Of a DNA stretch of 6,359 nucleotides, positions 1-6,308 are shown one piece after another (positions within the stretch are counted from its first letter, which is position 1; each line of letters opens with the position of its first letter). The notes under the pieces were generated by a model. The model saw only the letters and a program-made list of their open reading frames with translations, was not told the origin of the DNA and searched no databases. The stretch spans positions 1 through 6,359 of the forward strand of contig JAJQDJ010000216.1 in assembly GCA_021202205.1 (NCBI GenBank). The letters are read 5' to 3'. A program made the translations under genes and the position numbers. This DNA is from Erysipelotrichaceae bacterium. GTDB lineage: Bacteria; Bacillota_I; Bacilli_A; Erysipelotrichales; Coprobacillaceae.

Positions 1-64
1 TAAACCCGTAAAGCATTAACATATAATTTCTTAAAAATAAACTTAATGACATTGGCTATGCTGC
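1..64 (-). other. carB downstream region, possible start of next gene
   Basis: No hairpin followed by a T-run is visible after the carB stop, so the carAB transcript may continue out of the window. On the minus strand an ATG at 52-50 opens a frame (MSLSLFLRNYMLMLYGF) that stays open to the window edge. It has no convincing Shine-Dalgarno sequence, and 17 codons are too few to identify. It could be the start of a membrane protein gene or chance open sequence. Confidence 0.2.
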
Positions 65-3000
65 CTATTTTAATTTTGTAATATCAATCAATGATACATC
101 ACCACTATGACGTTTTTCTAAGCAATTGATGAGTGCTTGTGCTGTATCCAATGATGTATAAATAGGAATACCTGCTTCAACTGCAAATCTTCTAATCATA
201 AATCCATCTTTTAAATTATTGTTTCTTGTTGGAATATCAATAACTAAGTCAACAGTATCTGTTAACATCAAATCAAATAAAGTATTACTTTTAGCATCAA
301 TTCGATTAACAATATGTACAGGTACACCATGGGCTTTTAAGAAGTTATAAGTCCCTTGCGTTGCATATAAATCATAACCAAACATATAATATTGTTTAGC
401 AATTGGTAAAAATTCTTCCTTAGATGAATCTTTAATAGTACATATAATATTTTTACGTTTTGGTAGATTTACTCCTGCACCCATAAATGCCTTGTATATA
501 GCCTCATCAAAGTCTTTAGAAATACCCAAAACTTCACCTGTTGATTTCATTTCAGGGCCCAAGCTAATTTCAGCTCCTGTAATCTTTTCAAATGAGAAAA
601 TTGGCATCTTAATGGCAATGGTTTCTTTTTCGGGTTGTAAACCATATTCATAACCTTGATCTTTAATAGATTTACCCATAATAACATGTGTAGCCACATC
701 AACAATAGGAATATCTGTTACTTTTGAAATATATGGAATTGTACGTGAAGAACGTGGATTAACTTCAATAACATACACTTGATCTTCATAAACAATAAAT
801 TGAATATTAATCAAACCAATAACATGCAATGCTTTCGCAAGCCTAGCAGTATAATCAGCAATTATCTCTTTTATCTCTGGTTTTAACTTTTGGGTTGGAT
901 AAACAGAGATACTATCACCACTATGTACACCAGCACGTTCAACGTGTTCCATAACACCTGGAATCAAAATACCATCTTCATCACATACCGCATCAACTTC
1001 AACTTCTTTACCAGCTAAATATTTATCAATCAAAATTGGATGTTCCTGATATTGACGATTCACAATTTTCATAAACTTTTTAATATCGCCATCATTCAAT
1101 GCAATTTCCATCCCGGCTCCACCTAATACATAAGAAGGTCTTACAAGCACTGGATAACCGATTTCATTAGCAACCTGAATTGCTTCCTCCGTGGTAAATA
1201 CCGTTGAACCTCTAGGTCTAGCTATTTGGCATTTTTCTAGAATTTCATCAAATCTTTCTCTATCCTCAGCCGCATCGACATTATCAGCAGATGTTCCTAA
1301 GATTTGAACGCCCATCTCCATTAATGCTTTTGTAAGTTTTATTGCTGTTTGTCCACCAAATTGGACAATAGCTCCATCTGGTTTTTCAATATCAACAATA
1401 CTTTCAACATCGTCAGCCGTCAATGGTTCAAAATATAATCTATCAGCAATATCAAAATCTGTTGATACTGTTTCAGGATTATTATTAACAATAATCGTAT
1501 CATAACCAGCTTCTTTTAGTGCCCATACACAATGAACGGAACAATAATCAAATTCAATACCTTGTCCTATACGAATAGGTCCTGACCCTAATACCATAAT
1601 CTTTTTCTTTTGATCTTGAGGATCAACTTCATTGTATCCGCCATATATTGAATAATAGTAAGGTGTTGAAGCATCAAATTCAGCTGCACATGTATCAACA
1701 GTTTTAAAAGCTGCAACAATGTTGTTATTTTTACGCATTTGATGAATTTCTTCTGTTGTTTTACCAGTATATTGAGCAATGATTAAATCAGGAAATTCTA
1801 GACGTTTTGCTGTTTTTAGTAATTCAGGTGTGAGTGATTCTGATTTAATACGATTTTCCACTTCTACTAAATGTTTGATTTTATCAATAAACCAAATATC
1901 TATTTTAGTAATATCATGAATTTCTTCTTCGCTAATACCTTTTCTTAAAGCTTCAGCTATCGCAAAGATACGATGATCATCAACATCTTTAAGTTTCTTT
2001 CTTAATTGATCATGATCTAAACAATCTATTTCCTTTAAATGTAAATCATAAACATTTTGTTCCAAAGAACGAATAGCTTTCATTAAAGCTCCTTCAAAGT
2101 TATTACATATACTCATAACTTCTCCAGTTGCTTTCATTTGTGTTCCTAATTCTCTAGATGCCCCTACAAATTTATCAAATGGCCATTTTGGAATCTTACA
2201 TACTATATAATCTAATGCTGGTTCATAAGATGCATATGTTTTTCCTGTAACAGCATTCACAATTTCATCTAATGTATATCCCAATGCTATTTTAGCAGCT
2301 AATTTAGCAATCGGATAACCTGTAGCTTTAGATGCTAAAGCTGAAGAACGTGAAACACGAGGATTAACCTCAATAACAATATATTCAAAACTATCTGGAT
2401 CTAATGCAAATTGAACATTACATCCACCTTTAATATTAAGAGCTGTAATAATATTTAAAGCAGATCTTCTAAGCATTTGATATTCTTTATCAGCTAAAGT
2501 TTGAGATGGTGCCACAACAATACTATCACCCGTATGAACACCAACAGGATCTAGATTTTCCATATTACATACCGTAATACAGTTACCATGGCCATCACGC
2601 ATCACTTCATATTCGATTTCTTTCCATCCTGCGATGCATCTTTCTATCAAACATTGAGATACTCTTGATAATCTTAAACCATTACCACAAATATCATGAA
2701 GTTCTTTTTCGTTATGAGCAATACCTCCACCAGTACCTCCTAATGTATAAGCTGGTCTTACAACTACGGGATAACCTATTTCAGCTGCAAAATCTAAAGC
2801 GTCATCGACATGATTAACAACAACAGATGCAGCCACTGGTTCATGAATGCGTTCCATTAAATTTTTGAATTCTAATCTATCTTCAGCTAGTTTAATAGTA
2901 TCTGTATTTGTTCCTATAGTTTCTACATCATGAGCTTTTAAGAACCCTTCATCTGCTAAAGCCATTGCTATATTTAAAGCATTTTGACCACCTAATGTTG

Positions 3001-3262
3001 GTAATATACAATCGGGTTTTTCGACTTCTATTAAATGTTTGACAACTGGTACTGTTAAAGGCTCAATATAAACTTTATCAGCAATATCTTTATCAGTCAT
3101 AATTGTTGCAGGGTTAGAGTTAATCAGTACTACTTCCATGCCCTCTTCTTTTAAAGCACGGCAAGCCTGTGTACCTGCATAATCAAATTCTGCCGCTTGT
3201 CCAATGATGATTGGTCCAGAACCAATGACCAATACTTTTTTAATATCTTGTCTTTTAGGCAT
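65..3262 (-). CDS. carB: Carbamoyl phosphate synthetase, large subunit
   Basis: This is the 1065-residue synthetase subunit, close to the usual length (E. coli 1073). It makes carbamoyl phosphate from bicarbonate, two ATP and ammonia channelled from CarA in the cytoplasm, feeding pyrimidine and arginine synthesis. The internal duplication is plain: GSGPIIIGQAAEFDYAG (14-30) recurs as GSGPIRIGQGIEFDYCS (559-575). In the first ATP-grasp half, R129, R169, E215 and H243 match the numbering of the E. coli ATP-site residues, and E298-V-N-P-R302 is the metal/ATP motif. In the second half the equivalents are R668, R708, H780 and E833-V-N-P-R837. Residues ~400-553 form the oligomerisation domain and ~937-1065 the MGS-like allosteric domain; ATQGT (967-971) corresponds to the nucleotide/ornithine-binding loop of E. 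coli. The gene overlaps carA by 8 bp and looks translationally coupled. No frameshift or missing catalytic residue was seen. Confidence 0.98.
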   Translation of the reverse strand: MPKRQDIKKVLVIGSGPIIIGQAAEFDYAGTQACRALKEEGMEVVLINSNPATIMTDKDIADKVYIEPLTVPVVKHLIEVEKPDCILPTLGGQNALNIAMALADEGFLKAHDVETIGTNTDTIKLAEDRLEFKNLMERIHEPVAASVVVNHVDDALDFAAEIGYPVVVRPAYTLGGTGGGIAHNEKELHDICGNGLRLSRVSQCLIERCIAGWKEIEYEVMRDGHGNCITVCNMENLDPVGVHTGDSIVVAPSQTLADKEYQMLRRSALNIITALNIKGGCNVQFALDPDSFEYIVIEVNPRVSRSSALASKATGYPIAKLAAKIALGYTLDEIVNAVTGKTYASYEPALDYIVCKIPKWPFDKFVGASRELGTQMKATGEVMSICNNFEGALMKAIRSLEQNVYDLHLKEIDCLDHDQLRKKLKDVDDHRIFAIAEALRKGISEEEIHDITKIDIWFIDKIKHLVEVENRIKSESLTPELLKTAKRLEFPDLIIAQYTGKTTEEIHQMRKNNNIVAAFKTVDTCAAEFDASTPYYYSIYGGYNEVDPQDQKKKIMVLGSGPIRIGQGIEFDYCSVHCVWALKEAGYDTIIVNNNPETVSTDFDIADRLYFEPLTADDVESIVDIEKPDGAIVQFGGQTAIKLTKALMEMGVQILGTSADNVDAAEDRERFDEILEKCQIARPRGSTVFTTEEAIQVANEIGYPVLVRPSYVLGGAGMEIALNDGDIKKFMKIVNRQYQEHPILIDKYLAGKEVEVDAVCDEDGILIPGVMEHVERAGVHSGDSISVYPTQKLKPEIKEIIADYTARLAKALHVIGLINIQFIVYEDQVYVIEVNPRSSRTIPYISKVTDIPIVDVATHVIMGKSIKDQGYEYGLQPEKETIAIKMPIFSFEKITGAEISLGPEMKSTGEVLGISKDFDEAIYKAFMGAGVNLPKRKNIICTIKDSSKEEFLPIAKQYYMFGYDLYATQGTYNFLKAHGVPVHIVNRIDAKSNTLFDLMLTDTVDLVIDIPTRNNNLKDGFMIRRFAVEAGIPIYTSLDTAQALINCLEKRHSGDVSLIDITKLK

Positions 3263-4334
3263 TTGGATGACCTCCCATCATTTCAATAAATTCATCAAAT
3301 AAGAAACCTGTATCTAAAGGTCCAGCACATGCTTCGGGATGAAATTGTACAGTTCGAATATTTTCATTAATATATTCTAAACCTTCAATTGTTCCATCAT
3401 TGACATTTTTAAACCAAGGTTTCGCAATATTTGAATCTATTTGATCTTCCACAACCACAAAGTTATGATTTTGTGTAGATATGTAAACTGTATTTGTATT
3501 CAAATCTTTGACTGGATGATTAGCCCCATGGTGCCCATAAACCATCTTTTCAGTTTTAAAGCCATGAGCCAAAGCCATTAATTGATGTCCTAAACAAATC
3601 GCAAAAATTGGTTTTCCACTTTTCGCAAGAATTTGCATTTCGTGGATAATATCTTCACATTCTTCAGGATCCCCTGGTCCATTTGATAACATAATACCAT
3701 CGTAGTTTTCATTTAATATAATAGAAGCTTTTGTAGATGCTGGATAAATTGTGACTGCAAATCCTCTATTCGCTAATTCTTTACCAATGTTATTTTTTGC
3801 ACCAAAATCATATAAAGCAACCTTTAAATCCCCATCACTGATAGTATAAGGTTCATCACATGTTGTTTGTGCTACAACTCCTGTCACTTTAAAAGCTTTA
3901 ATGCGTTCCATCACTTCATCTAAGTTATCATAATGATTTGTTGTAATCATACCATTCATACAACCATCAGTTCTAATAAGCTTAGTCAAATATCTTGTAT
4001 CAATACCTTGAATACCTGGAATATCGTGTTGCAATAAATATTCTTCTAAATCTAGATTCTTTCTAAAATTACTACCTAAACGAGCTAATTCATTCACTAC
4101 AAAACCTTCAACATATGGTTTTTTAGATTCCTGATCTTCTAAGCATACCCCATAATTTCCTATTAATGGATAAGTCATGACAACACTTTGACCTGCATAT
4201 GAGGGATCTGTTAATACTTCTAAATAACCTGTCATAGATGTATTAAAAACAAATTCACTCACAACTTCTTTTTCAGCTCCAAAATGTTCACCTTCAAAAA
4301 CATGACCATCTTCTAAAATTAAATAAGCCTTCAT
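3255..4334 (-). CDS. carA: Carbamoyl phosphate synthetase, small (glutaminase) subunit
   Basis: This 359-residue protein hydrolyses glutamine and passes ammonia to CarB; the family is usually 355-385 residues. The N-terminal small-subunit domain (~1-150) carries the family signature NTSMTGYLEVLTDPSYAGQ (31-49). A class I glutamine amidotransferase domain follows from ~170, with the oxyanion-loop SNGPGDP (217-223), nucleophile Cys247 in ICLGHQ, and catalytic His332 and Glu334 in QFHPEA. All triad residues are present. The start is fixed by AGGAGG at 4340-4345, five bases before the ATG. The gene is first in the carAB operon and is preceded by a promoter and a leader with an attenuator, described separately. 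It stands apart from arg genes, and no ArgR-like operator was seen; together with the U-rich leader this suggests control by pyrimidines rather than arginine, which is an inference. Confidence 0.97.
   Translation of the reverse strand: MKAYLILEDGHVFEGEHFGAEKEVVSEFVFNTSMTGYLEVLTDPSYAGQSVVMTYPLIGNYGVCLEDQESKKPYVEGFVVNELARLGSNFRKNLDLEEYLLQHDIPGIQGIDTRYLTKLIRTDGCMNGMITTNHYDNLDEVMERIKAFKVTGVVAQTTCDEPYTISDGDLKVALYDFGAKNNIGKELANRGFAVTIYPASTKASIILNENYDGIMLSNGPGDPEECEDIIHEMQILAKSGKPIFAICLGHQLMALAHGFKTEKMVYGHHGANHPVKDLNTNTVYISTQNHNFVVVEDQIDSNIAKPWFKNVNDGTIEGLEYINENIRTVQFHPEACAGPLDTGFLFDEFIEMMGGHPNA
3271..3276 (-). promoter_or_regulatory. carB ribosome binding site inside carA
   Basis: GGGAGG lies 8 nt before the carB ATG and is read in carA as part of its Met-Gly-Gly-His codons near the C-terminus. 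Ribosomes finishing carA pass over this site, which fits coupled translation of the two subunits. It supports the start at 3262. Confidence 0.85.
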
Positions 4335-4353
4335 AAGTGCCTCCTATACTCAT

Positions 4354-4382
4354 AAAAAAACATATCAAATTAAATGATATGT
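4354..4382 (-). terminator. Attenuator terminator of the carAB leader
   Basis: On the minus strand ACATATCA (4382-4375), a 7-nt loop TTTAATT and the perfect complement TGATATGT (4367-4360) are followed by a T-run to 4354. The 8-bp stem has only two G-C pairs and might extend by G-U pairs from the preceding GGG. It lies between the carA promoter and carA, where a constitutive terminator would make no sense, so it is read as a conditional attenuator. The stop codon of the leader frame lies in its loop. Confidence 0.75.
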
Positions 4383-4459
4383 CCCACCAAATATAAAAAA
4401 TAAGAATAAAAAGTATTATTATCAATCATATGTTTTTGTGCCATAGTTTTCGCATTCAT
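4370..4459 (-). CDS. carAB leader peptide (29 aa), putative
   Basis: A short frame runs from ATG 4459-4457 to TAA 4372-4370, starting MNAKTMAQKHMID and passing through NNTFYSYFLYL. The chosen ATG has AAGGGA (4474-4469) nine bases upstream. In-frame ATGs at 4477 and 4468 would extend it to 35 codons, but they sit within about 5-15 nt of the predicted transcript start and lack a Shine-Dalgarno sequence. The stop falls inside the attenuator loop, so a ribosome reaching the end would cover the upstream arm of the terminator. The peptide itself probably has no function; the Phe/Tyr/Leu codons reflect the U-rich RNA. There are no Arg codons in the 29-codon form, so arginine sensing through the leader is unlikely. 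The coupling to UTP supply is inferred from the pyrBI precedent. Confidence 0.6.
   Translation of the reverse strand: MNAKTMAQKHMIDNNTFYSYFLYLVGHII
4389..4412 (-). promoter_or_regulatory. U-rich pause tract in carAB leader
   Basis: In this 24-nt stretch of the leader RNA 19 bases are U (for example TTTTTATTCTTA at its start). It ends about 6 nt before the attenuator stem. In enterobacterial pyrBI, U-rich tracts placed like this slow RNA polymerase when UTP is scarce, allowing the leader ribosome to catch up and block the terminator. The composition is visible; the role is inferred. Confidence 0.5.
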
Positions 4460-4490
4460 ACTTCTCATTCCCTTCATTTTTCAAGTATAT

Positions 4491-4519
4491 AGTATAGCCA
4501 AAACATTCTTATGATGCAA
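4491..4519 (-). promoter_or_regulatory. carAB promoter
   Basis: A -10 box TATACT (4496-4491, 5/6 to consensus) is separated by 17 nt from a weaker -35 TTGCAT (4519-4514). The predicted start near 4484-4482 gives a leader of about 150 nt before carA, which contains the leader peptide frame and the attenuator. No operator palindrome overlaps it. Confidence 0.6.
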
Positions 4520-4567
4520 GAGTTTTTTATTAAATTTATTATTTTTTATCTCGGTATATTTCTACAT

Positions 4568-4609
4568 AAAAAATAATCGCCCTAAGCCTAGTAAACAATG
4601 GGCGATTAT
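4568..4609 (-). terminator. Intrinsic terminator of small RNA upstream of carAB
   Basis: On the minus strand ATAATCGCCC (4609-4600) and its perfect complement GGGCGATTAT (4582-4573) enclose a 17-nt loop and are followed by a T-run (4572-4568). The 10-bp stem has five G-C pairs and is much stronger than the carA attenuator. It ends transcripts arriving from the right about 50 bp before the carAB promoter, insulating carAB from its neighbours. Confidence 0.8.
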
Positions 4610-4659
4610 CCAAATTTAGTTTTACTTGGAAAACAGTTGCTTATCGATAGTTCCTTTTA
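4568..4659 (-). ncRNA. Putative ~90-nt small RNA, candidate antitoxin
   Basis: A promoter (4666-4693) and a strong terminator (4568-4609) define a transcript of about 92 nt with no convincing reading frame. It is divergent from the toxin-like mini-gene starting near 4789, an arrangement known from type I systems with a trans-pairing RNA such as TisB/IstR. Its 5' end carries GGAACTATC, identical to the 5' end of the toxin transcript. Only weak pairing with that mRNA was found by eye: 10 bp with three G-U pairs between 4610-4601 (this RNA) and 4810-4819. The transcript unit is reasonably supported; the antitoxin role is a guess from context. Confidence 0.5.
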
Positions 4660-4665
4660 ACTTTT

Positions 4666-4693
4666 ATTATACATATTTTAAAGATTTTTGCAA
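4666..4693 (-). promoter_or_regulatory. Promoter of the small RNA
   Basis: A perfect -10 TATAAT (4671-4666) lies 16 nt from TTGCAA (4693-4688, 4/6 to the -35 consensus). The predicted start is near 4659. About 80-100 bp of very AT-rich DNA separates it from the divergent plus-strand promoter, and no gene is seen between them. Confidence 0.65.
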
Positions 4694-4753
4694 TGGTCTG
4701 GCCAAAAATATTTGCTTTTAATTTATTTATTAATTATTTATAGCAATTTATTA

Positions 4754-4782
4754 TTTTGTATATTACTAATATATGATATAAT
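4754..4782 (+). promoter_or_regulatory. Promoter of toxin-like mini-gene
   Basis: An extended -10 box TGATATAAT (4774-4782) contains a perfect TATAAT. The -35 region is poor (TTTTGT at 4754-4759 with a 17-nt spacer), as is common with extended -10 promoters. The expected start is near 4789, giving a leader of about 110 nt before the ATG at 4900. Confidence 0.65.
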
Positions 4783-4794
4783 TGTTTTGAGGAA

Positions 4795-4911
4795 CTATCA
4801 TAGGTGATAGGCGGTTGTTAATCTTTAGTCTATCAGCATAATTGCAGTGATGCTGATATGTAATCTCGTTCGAGAAATACAAACTGCTTGAGGTGAACTA
4901 TGGTTACATAT
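4795..4911 (+). promoter_or_regulatory. Structured 5' leader of the toxin-like mRNA
   Basis: Three local hairpins are visible: CTATCA/TGATAG (4795-4800, 4805-4810, loop TAGG), a 9-bp stem TATCAGCAT/ATGCTGATA (4831-4839, 4850-4858), and TCTC/GAGA (4864-4867, 4872-4875). In addition ATATGTAATC (4856-4865) can pair with GGTTACATAT (4902-4911), 10 bp with one G-U, enclosing the Shine-Dalgarno sequence and taking in the start-codon G and codons 2-4. This stem partly competes with the neighbouring hairpins. Structured leaders that limit translation are typical of type I toxin mRNAs. Confidence 0.5.
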
Positions 4912-4971
4912 CCTGATTTATTTCAATTTATTATCATGTTATGTGAAATTGTTGCAGTAAACATGCCATAA
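4900..4971 (+). pseudogene. Truncated holin-like type I toxin ORF
   Basis: A 23-codon frame starts at ATG 4900 with GAGGTGA (4890-4896) directly upstream. It begins MVTYPDLFQFIIMLC, a polar start followed by a hydrophobic helix. I recognise this as resembling the small 'putative holin-like toxin' peptides of Firmicutes (~30-40 residues, one membrane helix, then a basic tail). After the Cys codon at 4942-4944 the DNA becomes antisense MFS transporter sequence, so the last eight codons are accidental and the remaining helix and basic tail are missing. The intact form would insert into the membrane; this remnant is probably inactive. It has its own promoter and structured leader, but no terminator of its own survives. 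The family call is from memory of the N-terminal pattern only. Confidence 0.55.
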
Positions 4972-5894
4972 GAAATACCCTGGAACATCATACCAACAAT
5001 CAATATTGGTAAAGCTGGCGCAAAACTAATCGTGAAGTTTCTTAATAAATAGAAGAATGATGCTACAAGTATAATGGTTTCACTCTTATATTTCTTAAGC
5101 AATGTATGGGTAATGGCCATAAATGGTAATTCACTTGCTGCCATAGCAAATATAGCTACACCATATAAAGATGTACTACCACCTAAATTTGTAACAATAT
5201 TAACTAAATAAGTAGAAAGTGAAGAGGCTGCACCAAACTGAAATGCAAAAGCACATAATATTAATACAAATACTTTATATTTCTTAAATAAATCAAAAAC
5301 TGATCCTTCTTCTTTTGCTGAATCATCACTTTGAATATCACTATGAGGCATTGAATACAACAAGGCTAATAACGCAAGCGAAGCTATTAAATGAACCCAC
5401 CCTATAATGGAAGCATTGATTATCTCAATAAGTTGCCCCAATACGAATGCACTAATAGCATAAGATAATGACCCCATACCTCTTGATAATCCAAAATCTA
5501 CATACTGTCCACCTTTAATATAATTCATACATATCATAGATAAAATAGGTAACACTGATGCCATCATACAAATCAAGGCAATATATAATCCCATCAATAA
5601 AAATGTAGGTAATTGTAATAAATTCATCGATTCAAAAAATATAAACATCAATCCATAAATAACTGTCATCAATTTCTTAATGGTTAAACCTTTAATTTTT
5701 GATAATAGCGAAGAAATAAATGGTGAAACAAAAACAGATGACAAAGCAGCTCCTCCAGTAACTATACCAATAAGTGTATTACTCAATCCCTTGTATTGTA
5801 AATACACTGCTACATAACCATATACAGTACAAGATGTTATCCAATATAAAATATGGACAAAATTGTACTTCATCTGTAATCCTTTCAAATCCAT
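4923..5894 (-). pseudogene. MFS transporter copy 1, C-terminally truncated
   Basis: This frame encodes 323 residues of a Major Facilitator Superfamily permease with about ten hydrophobic segments (roughly residues 10-30, 40-60, 72-92, 95-118, 138-158, 162-181, 206-232, 242-262, 272-288, 291-312) and a polar central loop (~182-205). The start resembles MFS_1-like permeases (YLQYKGLSNTLIG, 31-43); the substrate cannot be told. Compared with copy 2, homology ends at ATI (314-316), the residues SHNMIIN are antisense to the toxin remnant, and ~77 residues including two helices are missing. An intact protein would be ~394 residues. Two starts are possible: 5894 (GGGAGG only three bases away) or 5873 (AAAGGA six bases away, giving MKYNFVHILYW); I favour 5873. 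It follows copy 2 by 25 bp and was probably cotranscribed with it. It is likely non-functional. Confidence 0.8.
4945..5098 (-). repeat. Paralogous repeat shared with 6155-6308
   Basis: These 154 bp align without gaps to 6155-6308 (offset 1210). My hand count gives about 22 mismatches, roughly 86% identity, with a 32-bp perfect run at 5002-5033. The two ends of the shared block are the two break points: the toxin join on the left for copy 1 and the TTAA border on the right for copy 2. Confidence 0.85.
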
Positions 5895-5919
5895 CTTCCT
5901 CCCTCATTATAATTAAAAA

Positions 5920-6308
5920 TTATTTTGCAGTAACAACTTTTCCTGTTTTATCTCTTAAAGTCATAAACATAATCATAAAACCTATAACAGTTAGTGTACA
6001 AGCAAATATTTTCAAACTCATCAAGCCAAATGTATCCTGCAATACACCACCTATTACATTACCTGCAAAAGAACCCAATCCTGTAGTCATCATCGCAATT
6101 AATGTTTGCCCCATCATTTGATCATTTTGAGTTAGATAATCATTGAAATAATAGGTAATAGTAGCTGTAAACATTCCATAAGATATACCCTGAAACATCA
6201 TACCAATAATTAATATTGGTAAAGCTGGCGCAAAACTAATCGTAAAGTTTCTAAACAAATAGAAAAATGTAGCCACTAAAATAAGTGTTTCACTTTTATA
6301 TTTCTTAA
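5920..6308 (-). pseudogene. MFS transporter copy 2, C-terminal fragment
   Basis: This is the end of a second MFS permease: from KKYKSETLILVATFFY it matches copy 1 (four differences in the first ~49 residues) and continues past the copy 1 break to a natural C-terminus ending GKVVTAK. It holds about four predicted helices (TM9-12). Reading upstream, an in-frame TGA lies at 6311-6309, immediately before the homologous sequence, and homology to copy 1 stops after the TTAA at 6305-6308, so about 266 N-terminal residues are absent. A GTG at 6276 could be taken as a start, but it lies inside the conserved helix region and has no obvious ribosome site, so this is a fragment rather than a gene. The missing part was probably displaced by an insertion. 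Confidence 0.85.

Larger units (their letters stand above)
4646..4799. repeat. Inverted repeat at the 5' ends of two divergent transcripts
   Basis: GATAGTTCC (4646-4654) and GGAACTATC (4791-4799) are perfect 9-bp inverted copies, each just downstream of one of the two divergent promoters. Both RNAs would therefore begin with the same GGAACTATC segment. Nine bases can recur by chance in AT-rich DNA, but the symmetric placement is notable. Confidence 0.5.

Noticed and set aside
1588..1779. Minus-strand open frame of 63 codons within carB
   Set aside because: It lies wholly inside the well-conserved carB frame; its Lys/Leu-rich sequence is an out-of-frame shadow.
4475..4477. First in-frame ATG as start of the carAB leader peptide
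   Set aside because: It lies about 5-7 nt from the predicted transcript start with no Shine-Dalgarno sequence, whereas the ATG at 4459 has AAGGGA nine bases upstream.
4335..4484. PyrR-binding site, T-box or other riboswitch in the carA leader
   Set aside because: No PyrR-type conserved loop, no T-box motif and no multi-helix aptamer was seen; the only stable element is the short hairpin before the T-run.
4636..4889. Pairing of the small RNA with the region next to the toxin ribosome site
   Set aside because: Only four plus five base pairs split by a 3-nt bulge could be found (AAAC and TGCTT at 4881-4889), no better than expected by chance.
4795..4911. A known structured RNA class (6S, tmRNA, riboswitch or CRISPR tracr-like RNA)
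   Set aside because: The hairpins match no class I recognise, there are no repeats or cas genes nearby, and an ATG with a good ribosome site follows directly, so an mRNA leader explains the structure better.
5906..5911. Perfect TATAAT on the minus strand before MFS copy 1
   Set aside because: There is no -35 at a suitable distance, and a start from it would fall on the ribosome site of the 5894 start. Cotranscription with copy 2 is simpler.
5774..6121. Plus-strand open frame of 115 codons
   Set aside because: It runs antisense through both MFS copies and the gap between them, has no ribosome site, and its product has no recognisable pattern; the minus-strand frames show clear homology to each other.
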